This document shows positions 1 through 7,707 of a DNA stretch of 9,181 bases, piece by piece. Made by a program: the position numbers and the translations under genes. The notes beneath the pieces were generated by a model. The model had not been told where the DNA came from, did no database searches, and saw nothing but the letters and a program-made list of their open reading frames with translations. Numbering within the stretch: the stretch's first letter is position 1; each line of letters opens with the position of its first letter. This DNA is from Streptomyces caelestis (GTDB lineage: Bacteria; Actinomycetota; Actinomycetes; Streptomycetales; Streptomycetaceae): positions 1 through 9,181 of the forward strand of contig NZ_LGCN01000270.1 of the NCBI RefSeq assembly GCF_001279005.1, given 5' to 3'.

Positions 1-108
1 CCCCACACCAACGTGGCGCACCACCCCGCGCCGATCACCGCCCACCCCGCCGCCCACCCCCCACCGGCGGTACCCTGACCAGCACATCCACCCAGCGAAG
101 GGACCCCC
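1..108. other. Upstream flank, no supported gene
   Basis: This is very C-rich, low-complexity sequence. One frame is open from base 1 to a TGA at 76-78, so the 3' end of an upstream gene is possible. Its translation is mostly Pro, Ala and His, and I do not recognise it. TACCCT at 71-76 could be a -10 element for the next gene, but no matching -35 is visible. GAAGGGA at 97-103 is the ribosome site of the 109-279 gene. Confidence 0.3.
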
Positions 109-279
109 ATGCCACTCGAAGCCGGCCTCCTGGAGATCCTCGCCTGCCCGGCCTGCCACTCCCCCCTCAAGGAGCAGGACACGGAACTGATCTGCACCGG
201 CCAGAGCTGCGGCCTGGCCTACCCCGTCCGCGACGGCATCCCCGTACTCCTCGTCGACGAGGCCCGCCGCCCCGAGTGA
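109..279 (+). CDS. Trm112-family small zinc-ribbon protein
   Basis: This is a 56-residue protein. It begins [20 protein letters not shown] and continues with a second cysteine pair, giving Cys13-x2-Cys16 and Cys29-x4-Cys34. It ends in a [19 protein letters not shown] segment (Tyr38 to Ala52). The order [14 protein letters not shown], then C-x4-C, then a xYPxxxGIPxLL motif is the signature of the Trm112/YcaR family (PF03966). Eukaryotic and archaeal Trm112 proteins activate methyltransferases; bacterial members are small, cytosolic and mostly uncharacterised. The four cysteines could hold one zinc ion, which I infer from the family. The ATG is chosen because GAAGGGA (97-103) lies 5 bases upstream and the whole domain follows. 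The gene is too short for many ORF callers. It lies 67 bases before the SIS gene on the same strand and is probably in the same operon as manA. Its client protein cannot be told from here. Confidence 0.9.
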   Translation: MPLEAGLLEILACPACHSPLKEQDTELICTGQSCGLAYPVRDGIPVLLVDEARRPE

Positions 280-322
280 CCGACGCGCGTCCGCCGCCCC
301 GCGCACCGACGACGCCCCGCCG

Positions 323-336
323 ATCGGAGATCGGAG
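323..336 (+). repeat. Tandem ATCGGAG x2, duplicated SD core before SIS gene
   Basis: ATCGGAG occurs twice head-to-tail at 323-329 and 330-336, so the GGAG core of the ribosome site is present at both 326-329 and 333-336. The second copy lies 10 bases before the ATG at 347 and is the better placed. The first copy, at 17 bases, is too far to act in the usual way. Confidence 0.5.
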
Positions 337-346
337 CCTGCCGCCC

Positions 347-1474
347 ATGCTCGACGAATCGCTGCTCGACTCACCGGAGGGCCTCGCCGAGGCCGACCGC
401 CACGCCCTGCTCCGCGGCGCCGCCGAAGCCGGCGCCCGCGTCCGCACCGCCGCACGGCACGCCGCCGAGGCCGGCGTCAACGACCTGAAGCCCGACGGCC
501 GCCCCCGAGCCGTGCTCATCGCCGGCCCCGGCGCCGCCGCCACCCAGACCGCCGACCTCCTCGGCACCCTGGCCGGCGGCGGCAGCCCCGTCACCCGCCT
601 CGCGCCCACCGGCGTCGCCCCCGCGGCAGGCGCCCTGCGCTGGGAACTGCCCGGCTGGGCCGGCTCCGTGGACCTGCTCCTCATCGCCACCCCGGACGGC
701 ACCGAACCGGGCCTGTCGCTGCTCGCGGAGCAGGCGTACCGCCGCGGCTGCACCGTCGTCGCCGTCGCCCCCGCCCGCACCCCGCTCGCCGAGGCGGTGA
801 ACGGCTCCGTCGGCCTGTTCGTCCCCATGGCCACCGCGCCCTACGACCAGGACGAACCCCTCGCCGCCTCCGCCCCCGGCGTCCTGTGGGCGCTGCTCAC
901 CCCGCTGCTCGCACTCCTGGACCGCACCGGCCTGCTCACCGCCCCGCCGGACGTCCTGGGGAAGGTCGCCGACCGCCTCGACGGCATCGCCGAACGCTGC
1001 GGCCCGGCCATCGTGACGTACAGCAACCCCGCCAAGACCCTGGCCGCCGAACTCGCCGACGCGCTCCCCGTCGTGTGGACCGAGGGAGTCTCGGCCGGCC
1101 CGGCGGGCCGTCGCTTCGCCGCCGCCCTCGCCGAACTCTCCGGCACCCCCGCCGTCGTCGCCGAGCTCCCCGAGGCGCTCGCCGCGCACAGCGCCCTGCT
1201 CGCCGGCCCGCTCGCCGCCGGCGCGGACCCGGACGACTTCTTCCGCGACCGCGTCGAAGAGGCGCCCGCCCTGCACACGCGCGTGGTGCTGCTCCGCGAC
1301 CGCCCCATCGGCGGCCTCACCGCCGCCCCCGCCGCCCGTGACCTGGCCCTCACCCACGACACGCCGATCAGCGAGCTGGAACCGGAGGCGGGCGGCGAAC
1401 TGGAGACCCTCGCGGAACTGATCGCCGTCACGGATTTCGCCGCCGTTTACCTGGCGCTCGCCTCGAGAGCCTGA
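347..1474 (+). CDS. SIS-domain protein, phosphoglucose/phosphomannose isomerase-like
   Basis: This 375-residue protein resembles the bifunctional PGI/PMI family, which has tandem SIS (sugar isomerase) folds. Residues about 53-145 form the first alternating beta/alpha unit (RAVLIAGPG at 54-62, VDLLLIATPDGTEPG at 108-122, GCTVVAVAP at 134-142). Residues about 218-310 form the second (GPAIVTYSNP at 219-228, then PVVWTEG). Authentic PGI/PMI enzymes bind sugar phosphate with an SGNTxET-type loop. Here the matching loop reads TPDGTEPG, a clear divergence. The catalytic Glu and His of the family may correspond to Glu263 (ALAELSG) and His281 (LAAHSAL), by my manual alignment. The protein is cytosolic, with no signal peptide. 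The ATG at 347 has GGAG at 333-336. It sits between a Trm112-type gene and a normal type I manA, so it may be a second isomerase, a regulator or a sugar-phosphate-binding pseudoenzyme. Family assignment is firm; activity is uncertain. Confidence 0.85.
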   Translation: MLDESLLDSPEGLAEADRHALLRGAAEAGARVRTAARHAAEAGVNDLKPDGRPRAVLIAGPGAAATQTADLLGTLAGGGSPVTRLAPTGVAPAAGALRWELPGWAGSVDLLLIATPDGTEPGLSLLAEQAYRRGCTVVAVAPARTPLAEAVNGSVGLFVPMATAPYDQDEPLAASAPGVLWALLTPLLALLDRTGLLTAPPDVLGKVADRLDGIAERCGPAIVTYSNPAKTLAAELADALPVVWTEGVSAGPAGRRFAAALAELSGTPAVVAELPEALAAHSALLAGPLAAGADPDDFFRDRVEEAPALHTRVVLLRDRPIGGLTAAPAARDLALTHDTPISELEPEAGGELETLAELIAVTDFAAVYLALASRA

Positions 1475-1570
1475 TCATGCCCGGGAACACCTGACCCCCC
1501 TCCGCGCGGACGCACGGCCCGCACCGCGCCGGCCCGCACGAGAACCGGCAGAAGGAACACAGAGAACCCC

Positions 1571-2722
1571 ATGGACCGCCTCGACAACACCATCCGCCCC
1601 TACGCCTGGGGTTCCACCACCGCCATCCCGCGGCTGCTCGGCGCCGAACCGACCGGCGAGCCGCAGGCGGAGATGTGGATGGGCGCCCACCCCGGCGCGC
1701 CCTCGCGCACCGACCGGGGCACGCTCGTCGAGGTCATCGACGCCGACCCGGAGCGGGAACTCGGCCCGGACGCGGTCGCCAAGTTCGGCCCCCGCCTGCC
1801 CTTCCTGCTCAAACTCCTCGCCGCCGGAGCCCCGCTCTCCCTCCAGGTCCACCCCGACCTGACCCAGGCGAAGGAGGGCTACGCGGACGAGGAGCGCCGC
1901 GGCGTCCCCGTCACCGCCCCGCACCGCACCTACAAGGACGCCAACCACAAGCCCGAACTGATCTGCGCCCTCACCGAGTTCGACGGCCTGTGCGGCTTCC
2001 GCGCCCCGCAGCGCGCCGCCGAACTCCTCGACGGCCTCGGCGTCGACTCCCTCAAGCCGTACGTCGACCTGCTGCACGCCCACCCCGAGGAGGCGGCCCT
2101 GCGCGAGGTCCTCACCGCCGTCCTCACCGCCGATCCCGACGAGATGGCCCGCACCGTCACGGAGGCGGCCGCCGCCTGCGACCGCCTCGGCGGCCCCTAC
2201 GCCCCGTACGCCGACATCGCCCACCACTACCCGGGCGACCCCGGCGTCATCGCCGCCATGCTCCTCAACCACGTCCGGCTCCAGCCCGGCGAGGCACTCT
2301 TCCTCGGCGCCGGCGTCCCGCACGCCTACCTCGACGGCCTCGGCGTCGAGATCATGGCCAACTCCGACAACGTCCTGCGCTGCGGCCTCACCCCCAAGCA
2401 CGTCGACGTCCCCGAACTCCTGCGCATCGTCCGCTTCGAGGCCGGCGACCCCGGCGTGCTGCGCCCGGAGGCGGGCCCGGACGGCGAGGAGGTCTACGAG
2501 ACGCCCATCGACGAGTTCCGCCTCTCCCGCTACGTCCTCCCCGCGGGCGGCGCCACCCACGACCTCACGCTGACCGCCCCGCAGATCCTGCTCTGCACCG
2601 CCGGCTCCGTACGGGTGGGCGAGCACGAACTGACTCCGGGCGCCTCCGTGTTCGTCCCCTCGGGTGAGAAGACCGAGGCATCGGGTACCGGAACCCTGTT
2701 CAGGGCCACCGTCGTCGTCTGA
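1571..2722 (+). CDS. manA: Mannose-6-phosphate isomerase, type I
   Basis: This 383-residue cytosolic metalloenzyme interconverts mannose-6-phosphate and fructose-6-phosphate, linking glycolysis to GDP-mannose and mannosylated glycoconjugates. All type I PMI landmarks are present. The N-terminus is IRPYAWGSTTAIP. Zinc ligands are Gln92 and His94 in LSLQVHPD, Glu129 in NHKPELICAL, and His251 in GAGVPHAYLDG. The signature NVLRCGLTPKHVDVPEL at 267-283 carries the active-site Arg270. A second cupin-like beta domain, about 315-383, closes the protein. Length is typical of the actinobacterial form. The ATG starts exactly at the conserved N-terminal motif. Upstream, GAAGGA (1551-1556) is 14 bases away and AGAGAA (1561-1566) is 4 bases away, so the ribosome site is weak or unusually spaced. 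It lies 96 bases after the SIS gene with no terminator seen between, so co-transcription is likely. Confidence 0.96.
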   Translation: MDRLDNTIRPYAWGSTTAIPRLLGAEPTGEPQAEMWMGAHPGAPSRTDRGTLVEVIDADPERELGPDAVAKFGPRLPFLLKLLAAGAPLSLQVHPDLTQAKEGYADEERRGVPVTAPHRTYKDANHKPELICALTEFDGLCGFRAPQRAAELLDGLGVDSLKPYVDLLHAHPEEAALREVLTAVLTADPDEMARTVTEAAAACDRLGGPYAPYADIAHHYPGDPGVIAAMLLNHVRLQPGEALFLGAGVPHAYLDGLGVEIMANSDNVLRCGLTPKHVDVPELLRIVRFEAGDPGVLRPEAGPDGEEVYETPIDEFRLSRYVLPAGGATHDLTLTAPQILLCTAGSVRVGEHELTPGASVFVPSGEKTEASGTGTLFRATVVV

Positions 2723-2731
2723 CCGCCCTGT

Positions 2732-2753
2732 GACGGCGACCTGACACGCCGTC
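2732..2753 (+). terminator. Possible terminator after manA
   Basis: GACGGCG (2732-2738) and CGCCGTC (2747-2753) form a perfect 7-bp stem with an 8-base loop, starting 10 bases after the manA stop. There is no T-run, which is usual for high-GC actinomycetes. A shifted pairing, GGCGAC with GTCGCC (2735-2740, 2751-2756), is also possible. Confidence 0.4.
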
Positions 2754-2866
2754 GCCGAACCGGGCTGCGACAATGGCTCACCGTCAAAGGACGGGCGAAG
2801 CCCCGGGCGGCGTACACCCGCGCCTGCCCGGGCCTCACACGGAGTACGAAGGGACAACGCGGACAC

Positions 2867-3847
2867 ATGAGCGCGTCAGGCGGCACCAAGGCGATCGTGG
2901 CGGCACTCGCCGCCAACCTCGCGATCGCGGTAGCGAAGTTCGTGGCGTTCCTCTTCAGCGGCTCCTCGTCGATGCTCGCCGAGTCCGTGCACTCGGTCGC
3001 CGACTCCGGGAACCAGGCCCTGCTGCTGGTCGGCGGCAAGAAGGCACAGCGCCAGGCCACCCCGCAGCACCCCTTCGGCTACGGCCGTGAGCGCTACATC
3101 TACGCCTTCCTCGTCTCCATCGTGCTGTTCTCGGTCGGCGGCATGTTCGCCATCTACGAGGGCTACGAGAAGATCAAGAACCCGCACGAGCTGGAGCACT
3201 GGTACTGGCCGGTCGGCGTCCTCGTCTTCGCGATCATCGCCGAGGGCTTCTCCTTCCGCACCGCCATCAAGGAGTCCAACCCCCTGCGCGGCGGACACTC
3301 CTGGAAGGAGTTCGTGCGCCGCGCCAAGGCGCCCGAGCTGCCGGTCGTCCTCCTGGAGGACCTCGGTGCGCTCGTCGGTCTGGTCCTCGCCCTCGGCGGC
3401 GTCGGTCTCGCCCTGGCCACCGGCGACAGTGTCTGGGACGGCATCGGCACCCTCTGCATCGGCATCCTGCTCATCCTGATCGCCCTGGTCCTCGCCGCCG
3501 AGACCAAGTCGCTGCTCCTCGGTGAGGCCGCGGGCCCGGAGGAGACCCGCAAGATCGAGGCCGCCGTCGTCGACGGCGACACCGTCACCCGCATCATCCA
3601 CATGCGCACCCTCCACATCGGCCCCGAGGAACTGCTGGTCGCCGCGAAGATCGCCGTCCGGCACGACGACACGGCCACCGAGATCGCCTCCGCCATCGAC
3701 GCCGCCGAGTCCCGCATCCGAGAGGCCGTCCCGATCGCCCGCGTGATCTACCTCGAGCCCGACATCTACAGCGAGGCCGAAGCCGCCAAGGGAGCCGACC
3801 CCGAGGCCACCCCCGGCGGCCCGACACCGCACGACACCGCCCACTGA
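2867..3847 (+). CDS. Cation diffusion facilitator (CDF) family transporter
   Basis: This 326-residue inner-membrane protein probably exports a divalent cation (Zn, Co, Fe or Mn class; metal not predictable here) in exchange for protons. Six membrane segments are visible at about 8-30, 34-55, 78-98, 113-133, 158-184 and 192-212. A cytosolic C-terminal domain, about 220-300, holds IHMRTLHIGPEELLVAAKI (243-261), typical of CDF dimerisation domains. The TM2 signature AESVHSVADSGNQ gives the metal ligands His42 and Asp46. HPFGYGRERYIYAF (68-81) is the hallmark of the COG0053/ZnT9-like branch. TM5 carries Glu164-Asp165 in LLEDLGALVGL instead of the usual His/Asp-x3-Asp pair, as expected for that branch. 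The tail after 305 is acidic, then Pro/Gly-rich and ends with His. The ATG at 2867 has GAAGGGA (2848-2854) at 12 bases. A CGACAAT box (2768-2774) upstream is a possible -10, without a clear -35. It is probably its own transcription unit. Confidence 0.93.
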   Translation: MSASGGTKAIVAALAANLAIAVAKFVAFLFSGSSSMLAESVHSVADSGNQALLLVGGKKAQRQATPQHPFGYGRERYIYAFLVSIVLFSVGGMFAIYEGYEKIKNPHELEHWYWPVGVLVFAIIAEGFSFRTAIKESNPLRGGHSWKEFVRRAKAPELPVVLLEDLGALVGLVLALGGVGLALATGDSVWDGIGTLCIGILLILIALVLAAETKSLLLGEAAGPEETRKIEAAVVDGDTVTRIIHMRTLHIGPEELLVAAKIAVRHDDTATEIASAIDAAESRIREAVPIARVIYLEPDIYSEAEAAKGADPEATPGGPTPHDTAH

Positions 3848-3880
3848 GGCCCGCCCCCGCGGGCAACCGCAGGACCTCAT

Positions 3881-3917
3881 GACGGAGGGGCCCGCCGCAC
3901 CGGCGGGCCCCTCCGTC
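3881..3917 (+). terminator. Strong intrinsic terminator after the CDF gene
   Basis: GACGGAGGGGCCCGCCG (3881-3897) and its exact reverse complement (3901-3917) form a 17-bp perfect stem with the loop CAC. It lies 33 bases after the CDF stop. There is no U-tract, but stems of this strength terminate in streptomycetes. Being symmetrical, it could also stop transcription arriving from the right. Confidence 0.9.
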
Positions 3918-3944
3918 GTCCGGGGCGGCACCGCGCGTCGGAAG

Positions 3945-4180
3945 CGCGCGGGCCACCGCTCCGTACCGAACTCCGCCGACCGCCGTCCGCCGACCGCCGT
4001 CCGCCCGGCCCGCGAGCACACCGTCCGGACCGAACGGCGTGGCCCCGGTGAGCAGCGCCACATCCAGGCGGTCCTCCGTCACCCGGGCCCGCACCGCCCG
4101 CATGGGCGCCGTGCCGCCGCGGTCGCCGGCGAAGAACCGAAGTCCCGCCCAGGTCCGCGCCCGAATCCCTCCCCGCGCGG
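3945..4180 (-). pseudogene. Possible decayed coding stretch, minus strand
   Basis: One minus-strand frame between about 4180 and 3945 reads like protein, with Streptomyces-style third positions. It contains WAGLRFFAGDRGGTAP, then MRAVRARVTEDRLDVALL and TGATPFGPDGVLAGRADGG. The overlapping plus-strand frames give only Arg/Pro-rich shadows. An ATG at 4103 lacks a ribosome site. A GTG at 4061 has GGAGGA (4072-4077) 10 bases before it. No stop occurs where a gene should end: the frame runs through the 3881-3917 terminator and into antisense of the CDF gene. The 14-bp tandem repeat within it is not a multiple of three, so gain or loss of a copy would shift the frame. I do not recognise the family. 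It may be a remnant of a small gene, or chance in a GC-rich region. Confidence 0.2.
3972..4005. repeat. 14-bp tandem repeat, about 2.4 copies
   Basis: TCCGCCGACCGCCG repeats exactly at 3972-3985 and 3986-3999, with the partial copy TCCGCC at 4000-4005. It lies between the CDF terminator and the ahcY promoter. The period is not a multiple of three. It may arise from slippage and could vary between strains. Confidence 0.85.
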
Positions 4181-4249
4181 CCTGTCCGCGCGGGTGCGAC
4201 CGGCGGCCCGCACGGCGCCGTGCCACCGGCGGACCGGGGCGTGACGCCC
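4172..4249. repeat. Three consecutive inverted repeats upstream of ahcY promoter
   Basis: Three dyads follow each other. CCCGCGCGG (4172-4180) pairs with CCGCGCGGG (4186-4194), a 9-bp stem with loop CCTGT. GCACGGCGCCGTGC (4210-4223) is a perfect 14-bp palindrome. GGGCG (4237-4241) pairs with CGCCC (4245-4249) around TGA. They lie 30 to 110 bases upstream of the proposed ahcY promoter. They may be weak terminators insulating ahcY, protein-binding operators, or chance in very GC-rich DNA. Confidence 0.5.
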
Positions 4250-4264
4250 GCCGGATCGGCCTGA

Positions 4265-5962
<1,698 letters not shown>

Positions 5963-5979
5963 GCCCACGCTCCCACCGC

Positions 5980-6011
5980 GGGGAGCCCGTCCGCGCACGG
6001 ACGCGCTCCCC
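5980..6011 (+). terminator. First hairpin after ahcY
   Basis: GGGGAGC (5980-5986) pairs with GCTCCCC (6005-6011), and inside it GTCCG (5989-5993) pairs with CGGAC (5998-6002), around loop CGCA with a 2x2 internal loop. It starts 17 bases after the ahcY stop. Confidence 0.75.
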
Positions 6012-6028
6012 GGCGGCAGGTCCCCCGA

Positions 6029-6063
6029 GGCAGGCCCCCGCACCCCCGTGCCGGGGGCCTGCC
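6029..6063 (+). terminator. Second hairpin after ahcY
   Basis: GGCAGGCCCCC (6029-6039) pairs perfectly with GGGGGCCTGCC (6053-6063). The stem continues as GCAC/GTGC (6040-6043, 6048-6051) past one bulged C, around loop CCCC. It comes 17 bases after the first hairpin and ends 49 bases before the next gene, giving a tandem terminator. Confidence 0.85.
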
Positions 6064-6112
6064 CCATGCGCGGACCGGCGACCGGCCCAGCCCGTCACGA
6101 CCCAGGACCCCC

Positions 6113-6727
6113 ATGCCCCGCGGCCGTTATTCGCTCCACGATCCGCACGATCACACCCCCCTCGCGGAAGAACACTTCCACTGTGCCCCCGGACCCTCCG
6201 GCTGGCGCTACGTCTCCCAGCTCACCGCCCCCTCAGGCGATCACCTGGGCTCGGTCGACCTCGCCCTCGACGAACTCGGCCGCCCCATCCGCCTCGAACT
6301 CCACGCCGCGAGCTGGCAGGTCCGCGGCGCCGCCCTCGACGGTGTCACCTGGGTCCGCACCGACCCCACCGGACACCACGCCACCGAAGGCAATGCGCGC
6401 GCCCACGCCTTCACCGGCTCGTCCCCCGCCTTCCTCGTCGCCACCGCCCGCCTCCTGCGCCTCACCCCCTCGGCACCGGCCACCCGCGTACGCCTCGTCG
6501 CCTTCACGGACCCGGTCCTCGCCCCACGCACCCTGGACCAGTCCTGGGCGCTGGTGGAAAGAGAAACACACACCACTGACAACGGCCCTCTGATCGTGGA
6601 CGAATACCAGGTCACAGCCCTGGACACGGGTGAGCAGCACACCGTGCACCTCGCCGGGGACGTGGTCCTCGCGGCCCCCGGCATCGAACTGGAAGACCTC
6701 GAATCACCACCGTCGGTCCTCGACTGA
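6113..6727 (+). CDS. Hypothetical protein, unrecognised family
   Basis: This 204-residue protein has Streptomyces-like codon use and a good start: AGGA (6104-6107) lies 5 bases before the ATG. I do not recognise a named domain. The N-terminus is His/Asp-rich (SLHDPHDHTPLAEEHFHC, 7-24). Residues about 31-110 look beta-rich, with GWRYVSQLTAP, SVDLALDELGRPIRLELHA and AFTGSSPAFLVATARL. A second part, about 124-198, contains TRVRLVAFTDPVLAPRTLD, LIVDEYQVTALDTGEQHTV and an acidic end. The pattern of strands with alternating polar and apolar residues suggests a small ligand-binding barrel or sheet. That is only an impression. There is no signal peptide or membrane segment, so it is likely cytosolic. 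It stands alone after the ahcY terminators and converges with the RDD gene. It looks like a conserved actinobacterial hypothetical protein. Confidence 0.85.
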   Translation: MPRGRYSLHDPHDHTPLAEEHFHCAPGPSGWRYVSQLTAPSGDHLGSVDLALDELGRPIRLELHAASWQVRGAALDGVTWVRTDPTGHHATEGNARAHAFTGSSPAFLVATARLLRLTPSAPATRVRLVAFTDPVLAPRTLDQSWALVERETHTTDNGPLIVDEYQVTALDTGEQHTVHLAGDVVLAAPGIELEDLESPPSVLD

Positions 6728-6729
6728 CC

Positions 6730-6748
6730 GGCGCCTTTCGAAGGCGCC
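6730..6748. terminator. Bidirectional terminator between convergent genes
   Basis: GGCGCCTT (6730-6737) and AAGGCGCC (6741-6748) form a perfect 8-bp stem with loop TCG. It starts 2 bases after the stop of the 204-residue gene. Its last base overlaps the TAG stop of the RDD gene on the other strand (6748-6750), so it serves both genes. Confidence 0.75.
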
Positions 6749-7707
6749 TACGCCGGCGGGGCGAACCCCGTCGACGGCCGGTCGGCCGACGACTCCTCCT
6801 GCGGCGGGACGGCCCGCTCCCCGCGCACCGCGGCTCCCTGATCCACCGACGGATACGCAGCCGGCCGCACACCCGGCGCCACGGTCGCAGCGGGATACGA
6901 CGGCGGGGCACCACCCGCCGGACCAGCCGCACCCGCGGCCCCGCCTCCCCCGGCCGGCCCGTGTCCGAACGCCCGCCGGGCCTCCCGGACCTGCCGCTCC
7001 TGCACCACCGCCGCGAGATACGCCGCAGGCGGCGCCCCCGGCGGCACCGGCGCCCCCGTGCGCTCGGCCAGGTCCGCGGCCAGCCGCTCCGCCATCGACC
7101 AGCCGACCCGCGGATCGAGCTGCCCCATCCGCGTCAGGTACTGCCGGACGGCGAGCCACAGACCATCGGGCACCGCAGACAGATCGAGCCCCGAGAAACG
7201 CCCGGCCAACCACGGCGGAGGCGGCGGCACGAACCCCGCCTGCCCGGCCGGCACCCGCTCCCGCACGACCAGGGTCCCCGCGAACACATCCCCGAGCCGT
7301 CGTCCCCGCGCCGACACCAGGGACGCGACGCAGGCCACGACCCCGAACGTCATCAGGATCTCGATCACACCGATCAGACCCCGCACCAGCGCGTGCCGGA
7401 ACCGGATCGGCCCCCCGTCGTCCCGCACCACCCGCAGCCCGCAGGCCGTCTTCCCGAGCGACCGTCCATGGCTGAGCGTCTCGACCAGGATCGGTCCACC
7501 GACCAGCACGAGGACGAACAAGGCGATCGAGATCGCCGCCCGCGCCGCCTCGTCCAACGAGGCCGTGGCAGCCACCAGAGCGATGGTCACCACGACATAG
7601 ACGGCCATGCCCGCCACCAGATCGAGCAGCACGGCCAGCGCCCTGCTGGGCAGCCTCGCGGGGCGCAGCTCCAACGCCACCGCCTCGCCCGTCACCAGCT
7701 CACTCAC
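6748..7707 (-). CDS. RDD-family membrane protein with Pro/Ala/Gly-rich tail
   Basis: This 319-residue protein starts at a GTG (VSELVTGEAVALELRPARLP). GGGGAAGGG at 7716-7724 lies 8 bases upstream on the minus strand. The open frame extends further upstream to 7938, but that part is Arg-rich shadow and overlaps the divergent gene. Residues about 15-150 form an RDD domain (PF06271). Arg22 and Asp30 are in SRALAVLLDLV, followed by membrane segments at about 23-48, 56-77 and 109-131. GRSLGKTACGLRVVRDDGG (81-99) is the conserved loop and RGRRLGDVFAGTLVV (134-148) carries the last Asp. The cytosolic C-terminal half is unusual. A PPPPPW stretch (161-166) precedes a helical segment (175-250), and then a Gly/Ala/Pro-rich disordered tail (251-319). 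RDD proteins are proposed transporters or membrane-associated modulators; the substrate is unknown. The gene is divergent from a SpoIIM-family gene, a pairing I recall in other actinobacteria. Confidence 0.9.
   Translation of the reverse strand: MSELVTGEAVALELRPARLPSRALAVLLDLVAGMAVYVVVTIALVAATASLDEAARAAISIALFVLVLVGGPILVETLSHGRSLGKTACGLRVVRDDGGPIRFRHALVRGLIGVIEILMTFGVVACVASLVSARGRRLGDVFAGTLVVRERVPAGQAGFVPPPPPWLAGRFSGLDLSAVPDGLWLAVRQYLTRMGQLDPRVGWSMAERLAADLAERTGAPVPPGAPPAAYLAAVVQERQVREARRAFGHGPAGGGGAAGAAGPAGGAPPSYPAATVAPGVRPAAYPSVDQGAAVRGERAVPPQEESSADRPSTGFAPPA

Noticed and set aside
1475..2866. 463-residue open frame on the minus strand
   Set aside because: It is antisense to manA with a low-complexity Gly/Val/Arg composition; manA carries all its catalytic motifs on the plus strand.
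6630..7475. 281-residue Pro/Arg-rich open frame on the plus strand
   Set aside because: It is a shadow of the RDD gene, whose membrane segments and motifs are clear on the minus strand.
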